From NCBI RefSeq assembly GCF_963662255.1, contig NC_085046.1, positions 134,831,392 to 134,895,391 of the forward strand: a stretch of DNA of 64,000 nucleotides, given 5' to 3'. Origin of the DNA: Cinclus cinclus. Taxonomy: Eukaryota; Chordata; Aves; Passeriformes; Cinclidae. This document shows positions 1-12,399 of the stretch, piece after piece. Numbering within the stretch: the first letter of the stretch is position 1; the number at the start of each line of letters is the position of its first letter. The translations under genes and the position numbers were made by a program. The notes under the pieces are model-generated. The model worked only from the letters and a program-made list of their open reading frames with translations. It searched no databases and was not told the DNA's origin.

Positions 1-577
1 ATGTATGCTTTTCTTTAATTGAACACCTATTATCCTAATAAAAAAGATTTGATAAATATGTGGGATGTGATTCTGTGAAAAATCCATTTTTATTTGTCTT
101 TGAAAGCATAGTTAAATTTATGTGCCTTTGTTAGTGTTTTACTTGATAGTTTATAGTAGGAATAATTTTTGCCTAATGAGTAAAATGTTTTAAAGTTAAA
201 TGGCAGAAGTATTGAGCAAAGGCCACTAAGCTATGAATTTTCTGTGAATTCACAGATACTATGAATTGTCATTCTCTGTACATTATCATTGCTTGCCATA
301 AAACAACTTCAGTAATCTTGACTAAATTTTGTTTGCTTTAAATTCTACTTACAAAACTAAAAAGTTCATCTAATCTAATTCATCAATTTTAACTAGATAT
401 CTCTGATTTTTTGGAACAAGCATTGCCTTTCAGGTTTAATTTTATTTTACTTGAATTCACCTCTACATGAAAAATTTAAAACCAGCCAGTGGCTGCACTG
501 TATGTCAGCTTTGTGTCGCCTTCCCAGTGTCAGCTTTCATCTTTTTCCTAGCCTTGCCTTGCCTTATCTTTCTTTCT
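1..577. other. Unannotated AT-rich DNA
   Basis: I see no gene, RNA or recognisable transposon here. A perfect 16-bp palindrome lies at 241-256 (tctgtgaattcacaga). About one such palindrome is expected by chance in 64 kb, so it has no assigned meaning. Confidence 0.6.
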
Positions 578-944
578 CAGAATCACAGAATTGCTAAGGT
601 TGGAGGAGACCTCTGGAGATCATTTGGTCCCACTCCCCTGACAGGGCAGGGAGGGTCACCTAGAGCAGGTTATGCAGAATGAGTTCAGGTGGGTTTGGAA
701 TGTCTCCACAGAGGGAGCCTGCACAACCTCCATGGAGAGCCTGTTCCAGTGCTCTGCTCCCCTCAGTGTAAAGAAGTCCTTACTCGTGTTGAGCTGAAGC
801 TTCTTGTGTTTTCTTTAAGGCCATTACTCCTCATTACTCCCCCCCTTGTCCTGGCCACCCTCTTGACATCTGTCTTTGAGATATTTGCATGTATTCATGA
901 GATCCCCTCAGTCTTCTCCAGACTAAACAGACATCACCCTACTT
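578..944 (-). mobile_element. CR1 LINE, 3' end (5'-truncated)
   Basis: Read on the minus strand, this is the 3'-terminal part of an avian CR1 retrotransposon. The plus strand opens with the inverted CR1 terminus (gaatcacagaattgctaagg) and then follows the usual landmarks in order: 'ctctggagatcat', 'gggtcacctagagcaggtt', 'tttggaatgtctccac', 'cctgttccagtgctctg', 'gtaaagaagtc' and 'gatgagatcccctcag'. The copy is diverged and stops near 944, inside the 3' UTR or the end of ORF2, which is the normal 5' truncation of target-primed insertion. The open frames at 467-682 and 689-946 are chance frames across this repeat. No coding capacity remains. Confidence 0.92.
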
Positions 945-3198
945 AAATTTTTATCCTGAGATCATCAGGTTTAACAACTATATTGACTCCTTATTGCTGT
1001 TGTTTTAATGACTTCCAGAGTAATTCCAGTGACTCAGGGTTCAATTCATTAATCAAAACTTACTGCTTTGAACTACTTCAGCAACACAACACGATTGCCA
1101 GCCCCTTTTTGCTTCTCTCTGTGTGAGGGAATTCTGTGCTTCTTGTTTGCTTCACAACAATTCCCTTTTCATGGCTCCAAATAAGTTCTATGGCCAAGTC
1201 CTAGCTACCAGGCTGGAATGTCTAGACTGGGTATCATTAACTAAATCTAAGTCAATTAGTTTTTGTAAAATGTGATTTATAGCAAATTTTGTCTCTGGCT
1301 GTGGCTAATGATAATTTATATTACCTTTAAAAAGTGTGCCTCTCTTCCTATTTTCTAAATCAGCTTTCAAATTGTTGATATGAATGTTTATGGTCTGCAT
1401 AGATAAGCGAAGGATCATTCTAAAATTATTCTTCCCTGTTATTTTCCTGCAGTTTACATATTCAGCTCAACTGAATGTTCTGAATGTTCCATAATGTTCT
1501 GCATCTCAAACTACCCAATATGTACAGACAGGCTTCTGCTTGGCCTCCACTTGTTTCCTTGGGGAAGTATGGATATTTTACGTGTTTGGCCTCACATCTG
1601 CTAGTTCTAAGCAGATATGTCAGATACCCTTAGAAATACCAAATGGCACTTGCATTTAAAAATGTGAGTTAAGCCAAAAATATCTGTGTTAAAAGAATTT
1701 AGGTACTTTATAATGGATGATTAAAATTTCATACATAGGAAGTCAAGCTTCAAAAAAATCTCATCTAAAGCTAATTATTAATTTTACTCTACCTAAAGGA
1801 CTTTTTTGAAATAAAAGTATTACTTTTAATGAAGCAACTCCTTTCCAGCTCTTTTCAGTCTTATTTTTTTTGTTTGTAAATTATCAGCTTAATCTAGCAA
1901 AATATAGTACACCAGAAGGCTTAAAAGAAAATATTCATTTTTTCCTGATCTGTATCTTCTGTTTATCATCCTAAAGAACTCAGTGATTCCTGACTGCACT
2001 AAAGAAGTATGTGAGATATACTGGTGGAAATAAAATACCAAAGGCTTGCTCTCATATGTTACAAGATTAGTAGTTTCAGCATTGTGGTGTGATCTGGAAT
2101 ACTAGCACCACATACTACAAGCTTTGGAGCATAGAAGAGAGAAATAATATTCTGTACTTTCCAAAGTTGTCAAAGAGAAAAATGTGGTAACGTATTAAAT
2201 ATGCCACCTAACTAGGTAGCTGTGCTGGAAACAGCACTGAAATATAATTGGGACACAAAGCTATTTGAGCAGCTTTAAAGGTACTGGTCCAGATTATTGG
2301 TTGGAATAAATTGGAACAAGATGGAATAAAGCAGGATAAACTTCTTTGTCTCAAGGCATTAGTTTTATGCATTTGGGAAGTTGGCTTGCTAATACCTGAA
2401 GGAAAGGTCTTGTTGATAGCAAATATTTGTTTCTGCTGTTCTACCCAGTTTATATGACCTTTGATGATTTAAAACAGCACGGATTTGAATTTAATTCAGC
2501 TTAAATTTAAATTGTACAATTGATTTCTTTTTAGTTTGATTCAATCTTGTATGGCAGCAGAATAGCTTAGAACATCAAACTCCTGAAACTACATGAACTG
2601 GCTTTTAAGGAACCTAGCTTTACAGATTGAAGCACTTGGTTGTTTGCTTTCTTGTGTTTTCTATGTAGTCCTTAAATTCCTACTTCTGAGAGGAGTTTTG
2701 GTACAAAAGACAAATTTTGAAAGCACTAGTAAGAGAGCTGACCCTCACTAAAAGAATGTGAAGAACAGGTCTCAGCAGCATTGGTGAGATTTGGCCTTCC
2801 CCTGGGAGATCCAGTGAGGATCTGCTTGTGCACCACTTGCACAGTGATGTGTGCACTGCTAATGGCATGTATAGTTCACATCCTACAAAAAGGGAGAGTT
2901 TGTCTGTATGGCTTTTTCCATGGGCAGCATATTTATATGGAATGCCAAATAGCCCAGAAATGAAGCAACAGACAAGAATTTCACATCCTCACACCCTCAC
3001 AGCTGACTTGAACAGCATCTCCATAGATTTCTTACAGTACATGGGGGAAGGGATAGCACATTAACAACAGAGACAGCCTGGGGAAATTAATCTAATTGAA
3101 CCCCTTGAAAAGTGCACAGAAATTTACCTACCATCATATGGAGGCCACTACTATTTGGTAATTTTATTTAACAAATCTTGACTAGAAAATATTTGGGA
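945..3198. other. Unannotated AT-rich DNA
   Basis: No gene or transposon is recognised. A small internal repetition of 'aatgttc/tgaatgttc' lies around 1470-1502. Overlapping short open frames on both strands at 2680-3064 have no family resemblance. Confidence 0.55.
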
Positions 3199-3275
3199 TG
3201 ACAGAATCACAGTGATTGAAGTTGGAAGACACCTCTGGAAGTCATGTGGTCCAACCCGCCCGCTCAGCTTCTGTT
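3199..3275 (-). mobile_element. CR1 LINE tail fragment
   Basis: This short piece starts with the inverted CR1 terminus (acagaatcacagtgattgaa) and continues with 'gttggaagacacctctggaagtcatgtggtccaaccc', the hallmark first 70 bp of a minus-strand CR1 3' end. Similarity is lost after about 3275, so it is a very short insertion or a remnant cut by later deletion. The open frame at 3216-3464 begins inside it and is not a gene. Confidence 0.8.
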
Positions 3276-5329
3276 TGTTGCACTTCATTCCATGTTCTGG
3301 ATGCCAGCAGAGACAGGATAATGAACACACAGATGCTGCTGAAGAAACGTAGATCTATTTTGGAGACATCTAGAAATGGTGGAAGAATGTCACACATTTT
3401 ATTTAAATTAGGGTCCCTACCTTCCCCTCAATGTTGTGCACTGGTTCCCTATTTCAGTACTTGAGGTACAAAACCTGTGCTGCTGCACAGGGGTCCAGAT
3501 AAAGGCTGGGGCTGGATCTGGCCCTCTCTTTTGTAATGTGGTGCCTGTGATATAACTGTGACATATTATACTGAAAACCCAAAATGTCACAAAATTGGCT
3601 TTTCAGTTACAACCCAAATATGTTTTAATATTAGTAGATGAAAATATTTCTATGACTCTTGAAGTGTTTAAAATTTTGAATTTTATTTTTAATAATCTAT
3701 ATTTTCCAGTGCAGGCCAAAAATAATGTTTATATATCAAATTTTCCTTAGATATTAAATTCTTTCTAACTCTATATTGGATAATTGCCCATGTATTACAA
3801 ATCCCTACTTCAAGTAGTATGATTATTTTTAAAATCTGATACTATTTTTCCATTTTCTGTCTTGACTTTATAATTTCCATAATTATATTGGTCAATAATC
3901 TCATTTTTTAAATTGTAAAACAAAGTAAATATATATCTTGTCGATATCAAAGATGGAGCATGCTGTTTGGGACCTTTTCCAGAGGTTGTTACAGATGATA
4001 CTTCTAAATAGAACTGTTATTGCTGGAGATATTGGTGTTTCAGAATAGCCAGACTGCTCCTGCTCCTCCTTCATGAAGTGTTTGAGTACTTCCAGCCATT
4101 TGGTAAATCCTTCAGTGAAAAGCTTTTGTTCTCAAGAAAAAGTAAAAGTTGATTTTTCTGTGTCATTAGAGCTTCCATATATTATACTGTATGTGAAAAG
4201 AGAGGAATTTTCAGTCTTGTGTCTTATTAGCTGATCACTTTTGGAAGAAATAGTTGTGTATGCTTCAGATTATTTCTTCTGGGAATGCAGAAATGCAAGG
4301 ATGGCTAAACAGAACAAAGGGGATCATTGCAAGTATATTGGCAAATGTAGTAGTTCAGATCAAAGGATTAAAATATTGCACGACTCAAATGGTTGATCAG
4401 AAATGAAGAATATTTAGGAAATTATATCTAATTATAATGTGCAAATTTGATTGTCATTCACTTTTCAGTGCCCTTATCTAGGAGTAAAATCTGATTTAGC
4501 TTGAACAGGAAATGACTGCACAAGTTTTGATGTGACAGTGCCACCTGCTGTTACATTATGCAATGTGAAAATAATTTTTTGATTAGTTTAGATGCTCATT
4601 CCCACTATCAAAAGATACATTGGAAAGTTTAGGAGCTGTGGTGCTGAGCTGGTATCTTTGTGCTGAGCTGTAGCTTCAGGTTGTAGTTGGCACTATATTA
4701 AAATTATTCTTTTTTATATTTAGCTAATTTGAGAGAATGGAAAAACTGTGTTGGGAGGGACCCACACCAACTCACTCCTCTGAGAGATGACTGATGAACA
4801 TTTTTTTCTTTGTGTTCTTCATGGCCTGTGGAATCTTTTTCTCGAGTAGTGATATATAATTTTGTATCCACTAATGAAAATATAAAGGTAAGTTTGTTTT
4901 ATACTTTGTGCATTAGTTTATTGTATCTAAACTGATTTTCATTTGTTATTGCTCACTTTCATGAGCTTCTTTTGCTATTTCCCCAACTCCACCCACTAGA
5001 TTGTTGCAGTTATAGCTCTGAATAACTTAGAGGCCTTAGAAAACCAGATCACTTAAGCATTTTCATTTTCCAGGTCATTCTTGAGCATGTTGAAGTACAA
5101 AACTTCACACAGATATCTAGAGCATCCTATTGTTTCCCTCCTTCCACTGAGGAAAAAAGAACTAACTAGTTCTTACATTTGCTTTACTTTTGTTTTATAG
5201 CTTTAAAGGAGATCTTTACCCTATGGGGACTTCTCTCTTACTTCACAACAGCTTACTACCTGTAAATGGAATTGGTGGACCCTGCTGAGTGCTTTCTGAG
5301 GATCCTGGAGGATTATTTCAGTTAGATTT
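3276..5329. other. Unannotated AT-rich DNA
   Basis: Nothing is recognised as a gene. A good splice-donor-like site (aaag/gtaagt) lies at 4888 without a convincing acceptor. The 11-mer gtgctgagctg occurs twice, about 21 bp apart, near 4640-4672. Confidence 0.5.
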
Positions 5330-5600
5330 TTCTACCATTTATTTGTGAGATATGGCTTCTCTCTACAAAGCAATGTTGATTCTTCCACAAGATATTTTTG
5401 TCCAAGAATCAACTTTTTAATTCTGTGGTTTATAATACTTTCTAATAATTTGCTTGGTACAATTTCAGATTTAATTCACTAGAGTTACCAGAGTAATTTT
5501 AAAAATTTTTCATCGTGTTTACTACTTTCTATGCTTGATACTGAGACAGTTTTAACTGCTTGGTTACATGTGGCATGAACTGATTTCCTTTAGAAATTGT
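5330..5600 (-). mobile_element. Ancient CR1/L3-like LINE fragment (reverse transcriptase region)
   Basis: The plus strand resembles the antisense of the reverse-transcriptase region of old CR1/L3-type LINEs. Landmarks in order are 'atatggcttctctctacaaagc' (antisense of the region encoding a SQHGF-like motif), 'tgttgattcttccac', 'taatttgcttggtac', 'gtttactactttc' and 'actgagacagttttaactgcttggttacatg'. It is strongly decayed, with stop codons and indels, and much older than the other CR1 copies in this window. It could belong to a related sauropsid LINE rather than CR1 itself. The edges are approximate and similarity may extend a little to either side. Confidence 0.55.
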
Positions 5601-6495
5601 GGGGAGTGATATTGCTTGTCTTTGGTTGTCTTCTTAGTCTAGCTGCTGTATTTAGTGTCCAAAAATATAGTCCCAGAATTGTCTGTGAAGTTAAGTCTCA
5701 TAGTTATATCTTGAGCAATCCCACATATCCTACCTCCTAGATTTGCAGCTGTTTAAACCTATCTCAGCATGTCACAGCAATGCATCTGATGCTTTCTTGG
5801 TCAGACAGTGATACTGTAGGGATATTATTGCCTGTGACAGATATTTTGTGTTGCAAGCCAATATGGCAAATTCATTTGTCTGCTTTGACTATAAGTATTT
5901 TTTTATGAACTACTTCTCTGTTACTAGAACAACAGAATCTGTCTGTCCTCTGTACATCTTGGAATGGCAAAATCTCTGCAATAATAACGTGCCAATAAAG
6001 TGATTTTTGGAATCAGTGGATATTAGTGATAACTGTTTCTGAATGTGCTACTAGCGCTTATCTACATTTTTAGACACCTATCTAGATTAATTTCAAATTA
6101 AAAATGTTAGAAAGTAATTTTCTTTCATTACCTAATAAAATTTGTGTAGTCATAACCAAATCTACTGTTATTAAAACCATACTTATGGACACTAGCATAT
6201 TTTCTCAATGCATGACCAGTGAAATAGCTCTAGCAATAATTAAGGGATCAATCATTGAGGAAACTTCAGAGACTTCATGTGTTAAGTTTCCCTGAGGTTT
6301 TTTTCCTCATCTGTGGCCTGCTCCATGCACAAATTGGCCGATTTCCTTTCTTTTCACTGTCTGTGCTTTCAAACTAAGGTAGTTGTTGTCTTACTGTTTA
6401 ACGTCTACATTCTTCTATTTCTAGGATTTTGTTGACAAAATTTCTTGCCAATAGTTATTTGTTAGGCAATAAGTGCTTGTAGCTGAGAAAACCTA
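5601..6495. other. Unannotated DNA between LINE copies
   Basis: No gene or clear repeat is recognised. The stretch may include further decayed sequence from the neighbouring ancient LINE, but I cannot show it by eye. Confidence 0.45.
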
Positions 6496-7102
6496 ACTTG
6501 TCCTGGGTTGCATCAAAAGAGGTGTGACCAGCAGATCAAGGGAGGTGATTCTGCCCCTCTGCTTCTCTCTTGTGAGACTCTGTCTGGAGTGCTGTGTCCA
6601 GCTCTGGTGTCCTCAGCAAAAGAATAACATGGGCCCATTGGAGTAAGCCTAGAGGAGGGCCATGAGGATGGTCAAGGGCTGAAGCACCTCTCCTGTGAGG
6701 AAAAGCTGTGAGCTGGAACTGCTCAGCCTGGAGAACAGAAGGCTCCAGGGAGACCCTAAAGGAGTTTTTCAGTAATAAAAGGGGGCTTATAAGAAAGCTG
6801 GGAGAGATTTTATCAGGCCCTGTTGTGATAGCACAAGGGGTAGTGGCTTTGAGTTAAAAGAGGATGGATTTAGATAAAACGAAGACATTTTTTACATGCA
6901 GTATGGTGAAACACAAGAACAGGTTGTCCATAGAGGTTGTGGAGGCTCCATTTGTGGAAACATCCAAGGTCAGATTGAACAGGGCTCTGAGTAACATGAT
7001 CTAGTTTAAAATGTCCCTGCTAAGTGCAAGTGGGTTGGACTGGATGAGCTTTAAGGATTTCTTCCAACCCAAACCAGTCTATGATTGCATGATGATATGA
7101 TT
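6496..7102 (+). mobile_element. CR1 LINE, ORF2 end plus 3' UTR
   Basis: This is a plus-strand CR1 covering the last part of ORF2 and the complete 3' UTR. Visible landmarks are 'gggaggtgattctgcccctctgct', 'agtgctgtgtccagctctgg', 'gagggccatgaggatggtcaagg', 'ctgctcagcctggagaacagaagg', 'ggttggactggatgagctttaagg' and the terminal 'ttccaacccaaaccagtctatgatt'. It ends in a degenerate run of the 8-bp CR1 terminal repeat (tatgattgcatgatgatatgattg, 7079-7102). The copy is 5'-truncated, carries many small indels, and has no open frame. Confidence 0.93.
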
Positions 7103-10100
7103 GTCTTAAAGTGCAGATATCTGGAGGAATGGATTGAAGGAATATGAGATTAATTTAGGAATTTGCATGTTTTTTTCTCTGCATTTCTTTCTATTCATTG
7201 GCGACAGACAAATGTGATTGGCTCCATAAAATGATCCTATCTACTTAAAACATGTTTCTGCCACATCCATTGAGAGTATAGGTAACCAATATTTAATGTC
7301 AAATGCCTCCAACCTTTTGTGATACTTTCTTCTCTCCTTAGAATGGAAAAGGCATGATATGGCTTTCTGATTTTTGCACAATAGTCTACAAACTAATGAA
7401 ATTCTCCAGGTTCAGGTGGTCAGACTGCCCAGCTCATATTTTGTCCCCCTGAAAAGTAATAACTAAATCAGGACTGAACAATGATTTATGGTAAGCTCAA
7501 GTCAGCTTCCAGCTGACCTGAAATACTCAAAAGATTGAGTATTCTGTCCACTAAAATCTGACTAAATGAACTTTATTGTAAATAAAATTCCTAACTAAAA
7601 ATTATTACATCAAAGTCAAATATCACTACCACATTAAATTAAATTAGCAGTAGTCCTGACAGATCTAAACATTTCAGTATTTCCAGGAATGTAAATGAAG
7701 CTTCTGTGCTTTTCGCCCCAAGCCTGGGTTGTGATGAATGTTCTTATCTCTTAGCAGAGAGGGTCTGGTCTATGAACACTGGGTGATGTGTGCAGATAAT
7801 CTCAAGGGATTTCAAGGTAAGAAGAAAGTTTAGTAAGGTAGATATGTAAAGAAAAAATTGCCCTGGAAAGTAGGTAGACTAGTCTGTTGCTTCAAATAAT
7901 AAGTGGATTTTGAATATATAAATCCAAATCTAAACAGACTGTAGGTTGGTGAGATCTCATTTTTTATCAACTTCTTAAGAAATTCAATTGTTATACTTTC
8001 ACCAGTGACAGTGACATTATTTTTATTTTTCTAGCTGCAGTCTGTGACATATATTCCAAGATTATTCTTTCCTGAAGATTTTTGCCTCATTTCAGTTAAA
8101 ACTGATTTTCATTTCTACCAAATAATTCATTAGCTCTCTGATGTGTCTGGGTTAGAAAATGACATGTATTATATTAGGGGATGAAGAGGAAAGGATTCTT
8201 TTTCTTTGAATTCACTACTTCTTTTGTATTCTAAAAACTTCCTGAAAGTTGCCAGGAAGTTCTGTAAAATCACTGGCTGAAGGGTGTTATAAAAACCAGA
8301 AATGTATCATAGTTACAGACTATAACCACCTCTCCTACCTTCTCCCTGCTTCACAGAAAACTACTTTGTGATTGATTCAATGCTTAATCTTTGGTTTACC
8401 ATTTAATCTGTCTCAGCTGTCAGTAGTTCTGAGTGAAGTTGAAAGAAATGTTCTGACTTAATTTAACAAGTTCCTATGTGGTAACAGAAATCACCTGAAA
8501 AGGAGCATTCTTTCACCTGATGGAATGTGAGGATACAGTTAATCAGGATGCCCTGTGCATATGGTGTTTCTGACGGGGCAAGGAAGAGCAGCATTAGCTG
8601 AGTACTTTTCACAGCAGGTCTTAGGAAAGGACAGTAATGGTGAACTTCAGAGACCCTCTGTACACCCCTCAAGCACCCAAAGCCCAACACATGCCTTCAA
8701 TTTAAGATCTAGGAAGAATTTATCGTATTCCATAAAAGCAGCATTCAGCTATCTTTGGAAATACCTTATAGGTATCCTAAACATGTTTTCACATGGAAGA
8801 GTGCAAGTAAGTCACAGTCTCTGAAAGGAGATCTGCTTGGGCAATTGCAGCTGCTGAAGAAGTACCAAGTATTAGCTGTCTGCTCTCATATTTTGTGGAG
8901 AAGAGTGGTAACAACCTAGCTTAAACAGTCCTCTTCAAACAAGTTAATCTACAAGCATTTACCTCACTCTGTTGTCTCTAGAGGGAGACTAAAAGGTGGT
9001 AATTAATTAAGTGCCTTACTTTCCACAGCTCAGTGAAATTGAAGGGTTAAGTGCAAAGTGTTGGTTTAGTTTAAAAGCTTTTGAAAATAATACTCTTCAA
9101 ATGTGCAGTGCCAGACAGCTTTTGCAATGTTGCAAACGTTATGTGCAATTCATCTTTAATCTGTTCTTCACAACATTCCAGATTTCATCATGTGAAAGCT
9201 TTTTGTCCTGATAGGCATGTGACTTCCTGAAGGACATTCTTATTTTGCTCTTGCCCTTCATGAGAGCTTAGACTTGTAAACACTGCAAATGTTCTCCATC
9301 ATATAAATAAATGAAAAATGGGGGTTTTATATGACCTGGAATCAGTTTCACACCAATAGGTGTGTCTTTTACTTGTACTTAAAATACAGCTATAAGAACT
9401 ATAGGTTGCTCTTATGCAATACAGCCAATTGTTTCTTTATCTGTGCTAAAATGCTTTGCCCAAATGCATAACTTAAATCTTCTTGTTACAATAATTAATC
9501 TAATTTCATGTTTAGACATGTAGACATGCTTGTTTCCTTCCACTTTATACTGTCTCCTGCTTGTCAAGAATAGTATCAAATATGGGAGCAAATTACTAAT
9601 CAAAATATATTATCCGACTTACTGTATCCAGCCTATAGTGAACACTTTCTTCAATGCCTTTTTCAGCTCGTTTCCATAGTTGCATCATGGATACTGTTGT
9701 GAAACACAGACATCTGTCAGGAAAATCAGGGTTTTTTTTGGGAAGGAAAATTCTGTTCAATACTTTTCATGTGTCAGTGTGAAACTTCACTCATACAACA
9801 GCTAAATTAAACTAATAACATTGGCTGTTTCAGTTTATTCTGTCTGGTAAGAGGGGTGCAAGTGCCCTTCAGGAAAATTATCAACATATTCCCATAGCAA
9901 TATAATATCAGCTCTTGAATACTAACTCTAAACTTGATTTAATGAACTCTTAACATCCCTCTTGTTCAAAGGTGTGTATTTCTGACTAACAGGTTTTGTA
10001 TGTCTCATTTGCTAAATAGCACAGTGCTAGATTCTACACATACCTAAGGGCAGTTGAAGAAAACTTATCCTCTTAAAAATGCCTATTTTCCTTCCATGTG

Positions 10101-10378
10101 TATTTACATGACCTTTTCAAGGCCAAGAAGTGTGTAAACTATAGTCATGAGGCTGGAAGACACTTAACCATATTGCAAAGTCATTACTGTATTTGCCATA
10201 ATTGTTGGCAGCTTCATGAGGAAAAGAACTGAATACAGTAGATCTATCCCCAAAGTCCCCTCAAAGTAACTAACTTTTAGTCTGTCACTAGTCCTCCTCC
10301 AGAATCTTTCCAGGGGCTGGGGGCTCCGTGGTGAGGACACTTTTCTAACCCTGACACTCCTTCCTTCTCCTCTTGCAG
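7103..10378. other. Unannotated DNA
   Basis: No recognised gene or transposon. A possible 59-bp exon (7758-7816) is described among the findings. Other short open frames (8463-8824, 9011-9211, 9412-9603) look random. Confidence 0.5.
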
Positions 10379-10435
10379 GCAGGCACACATGACAATAAGT
10401 GCATAGTAGTCATTCCATTCCGGAAGAGAATTAAG
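10379..10435 (+). other. Candidate internal exon, 57 bp, unknown gene
   Basis: The upstream sequence is a textbook 3' splice site. Branch-point-like 'ctaac' and 'ctgac' are followed by about 20 nearly unbroken pyrimidines and 'ttgcag' ending at 10378. The segment ends 'attaag' and is followed by the donor-like 'gtatga' at 10436. It is exactly 19 codons, and only one of the three forward frames is open: AGTHDNKCIVVIPFRKRIK, with phase 0 at both ends. A symmetric 57-bp exon could be alternatively spliced. I recognise no protein family in the peptide, see no partner exon nearby, and note that splice-like pairs occur by chance in 64 kb. This is a candidate, not a gene call. Confidence 0.25.
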
Positions 10436-12399
10436 GTATGAAACATAGCAAGAATTTGTGATTTTTCTCCATTCTCACCAGACTTTCTTTTAACTAGGGT
10501 GGCTCAAACCTCTTTCATTTGACACATGGGGAGCTTTCTGCCTATGGCAGTTTGATGCCAATGAATCAAAGTCTCATCCTCTAAGATTTCTGTGTTGTCA
10601 GAACTCAGTAAAAATCTTCCAGAGGTAGTCATGGTCCCAGTCAGGCATTCCAAGTATTGAGTCAGTCTAGACTGTTGGCCAGATATTCAGTCTTTAGCTT
10701 CAAGATTCCAACAGTCTCTCTAGCCTACTCTTTGTTTTGGTGCCTAAGGATGCGTTTGAAGGCAGTGTGTGTAGACATTGTAGTAGGAGTAGCCCATGCA
10801 TTGGCTAAATATTACTAATAGTTGTATGTTTGTACAGATCCCTGACACTTTTGATTAAAAAGTACATAGGGTTCTTAAGCTTTTATTCACACTGATTTCT
10901 GATTTGTCTTTTATTAGGCAATGAAGAGATTAACTACAGCCTTCAGTTGTCTGTGATACTTGATTTCAGTGCACACTTAACTTGCCATACTCTAATATTG
11001 ATGTACAGCTCCCAGAGAAATCAATTACATTTAACATGTCTCAGTAATGCAGCAACTATAGAGAAAAGGATAGAAGGAAGAAACTTCTTTCAATGCATCA
11101 GCTGAACCCACACATAACTAAACCAGTGAACCAAGGACACTTGGGGAAACAACTAAGATAATGCCAGATTATGGGGAAAAAAACAAAGCCATCTCATGGA
11201 ACTAGGCAAAGGGTGAGATCAGAGCCACTGTCTCAAGGAAGGCACCAGCTCAAAAGAAGAGGATTTAGTATGTGGACTAATTAGCGGGAAAAGTAAGAGA
11301 ATCATTTAATCAGTAGAAAATAGAATACTATTTATTAAGAGGACAATATGATTTGTAGCCAATGAATATTACTGCCTTTGTTTGCTAAGGTGTATAATAC
11401 TGAAAAACTTTTAAGCCAGTGTGCTGGTTTTGTGAAATTGCCATCCAAATCCCCTTTCTGAAGAGAACTATATATAAATCAAATGCTTTGACCCTGTGTG
11501 TGCAGTAGCCTCTTGCACAGAGAGTGAGAGAACATGTCCTGGGGCAATGGGATTTTTCTTCATGAGAACAGCACAAAATTCTTCTAAAGGGTATTGATTC
11601 CTACTCCTGATGTTGTCATGAAAGTTCCAAACATACTGAAAGACATGGGAAGAGATTATTTTTTTTCTCCTACTTATTTTCTAGTGAGGAGAAACGAATT
11701 GAGAGGCCAGAAGTGTGATTAGCCTGCAACTGCAGCAGTGGTGGGTGCAGCATGCCATTCCTGCTGCTGACTCTAGTGCCCTGGGACACCATGGGATGTG
11801 CTCCAAGTGTTCCTCACTGAACACCACAGCTGCTCTTCCACTGTTTGTGTCATGTATTTGGGAGCCAAGTGAATATGATTTTTGTTCCATTTCTATTGAA
11901 AAGCCTTGTATTGACAGTGCAGGGTCATATATTGCCCTGTCTCAGTAATTGTTTCAGTAATTGCCTAGTGGTAAAGTGTTTATTGTCTGAACTGTTTGAG
12001 CTTAACCTCTGGAAAAACTGTGTTTGGTATGGACCTGACAAACATACATAGCATGTAGAAAACAAAAACCTTCATGTCATTTGGGGCTGGAGAATGATAC
12101 TGTGCAATTTTCATAGTAGACAGCAACAGGGAAGCAGGCTGGAAAAAGAAAACAAAAACTAGCTTTCCATGTGGACTCAGACTCCCATGAATATCATTGT
12201 CCTACTAACAAAGAAATCAATGTGCTGCTGAAATACTATATTCACCATTACTACACCATTCACATTGTCCCAAGTCCTTCCCCAGTCTGATGGAGGATTG
12301 CTGACAATATTATGGTCCAAGAAGCACGGGAAGGGTAAATATAACACCAAACAAAAGGGATGGTTAAAAAGAATTTTTTTTTTTTTGTAATAAAAATCT
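10436..12399. other. Unannotated DNA
   Basis: No gene recognised. A run of 13 T residues lies at 12374-12386, just before the CR1 copy. Overlapping open frames near 11681-12051 lie on both strands and resemble nothing known. Confidence 0.5.

Noticed and set aside
241..256. Perfect 16-bp palindrome tctgtgaattcacaga
   Set aside because: One is expected by chance in about 65 kb, and it matches no strong known binding site.
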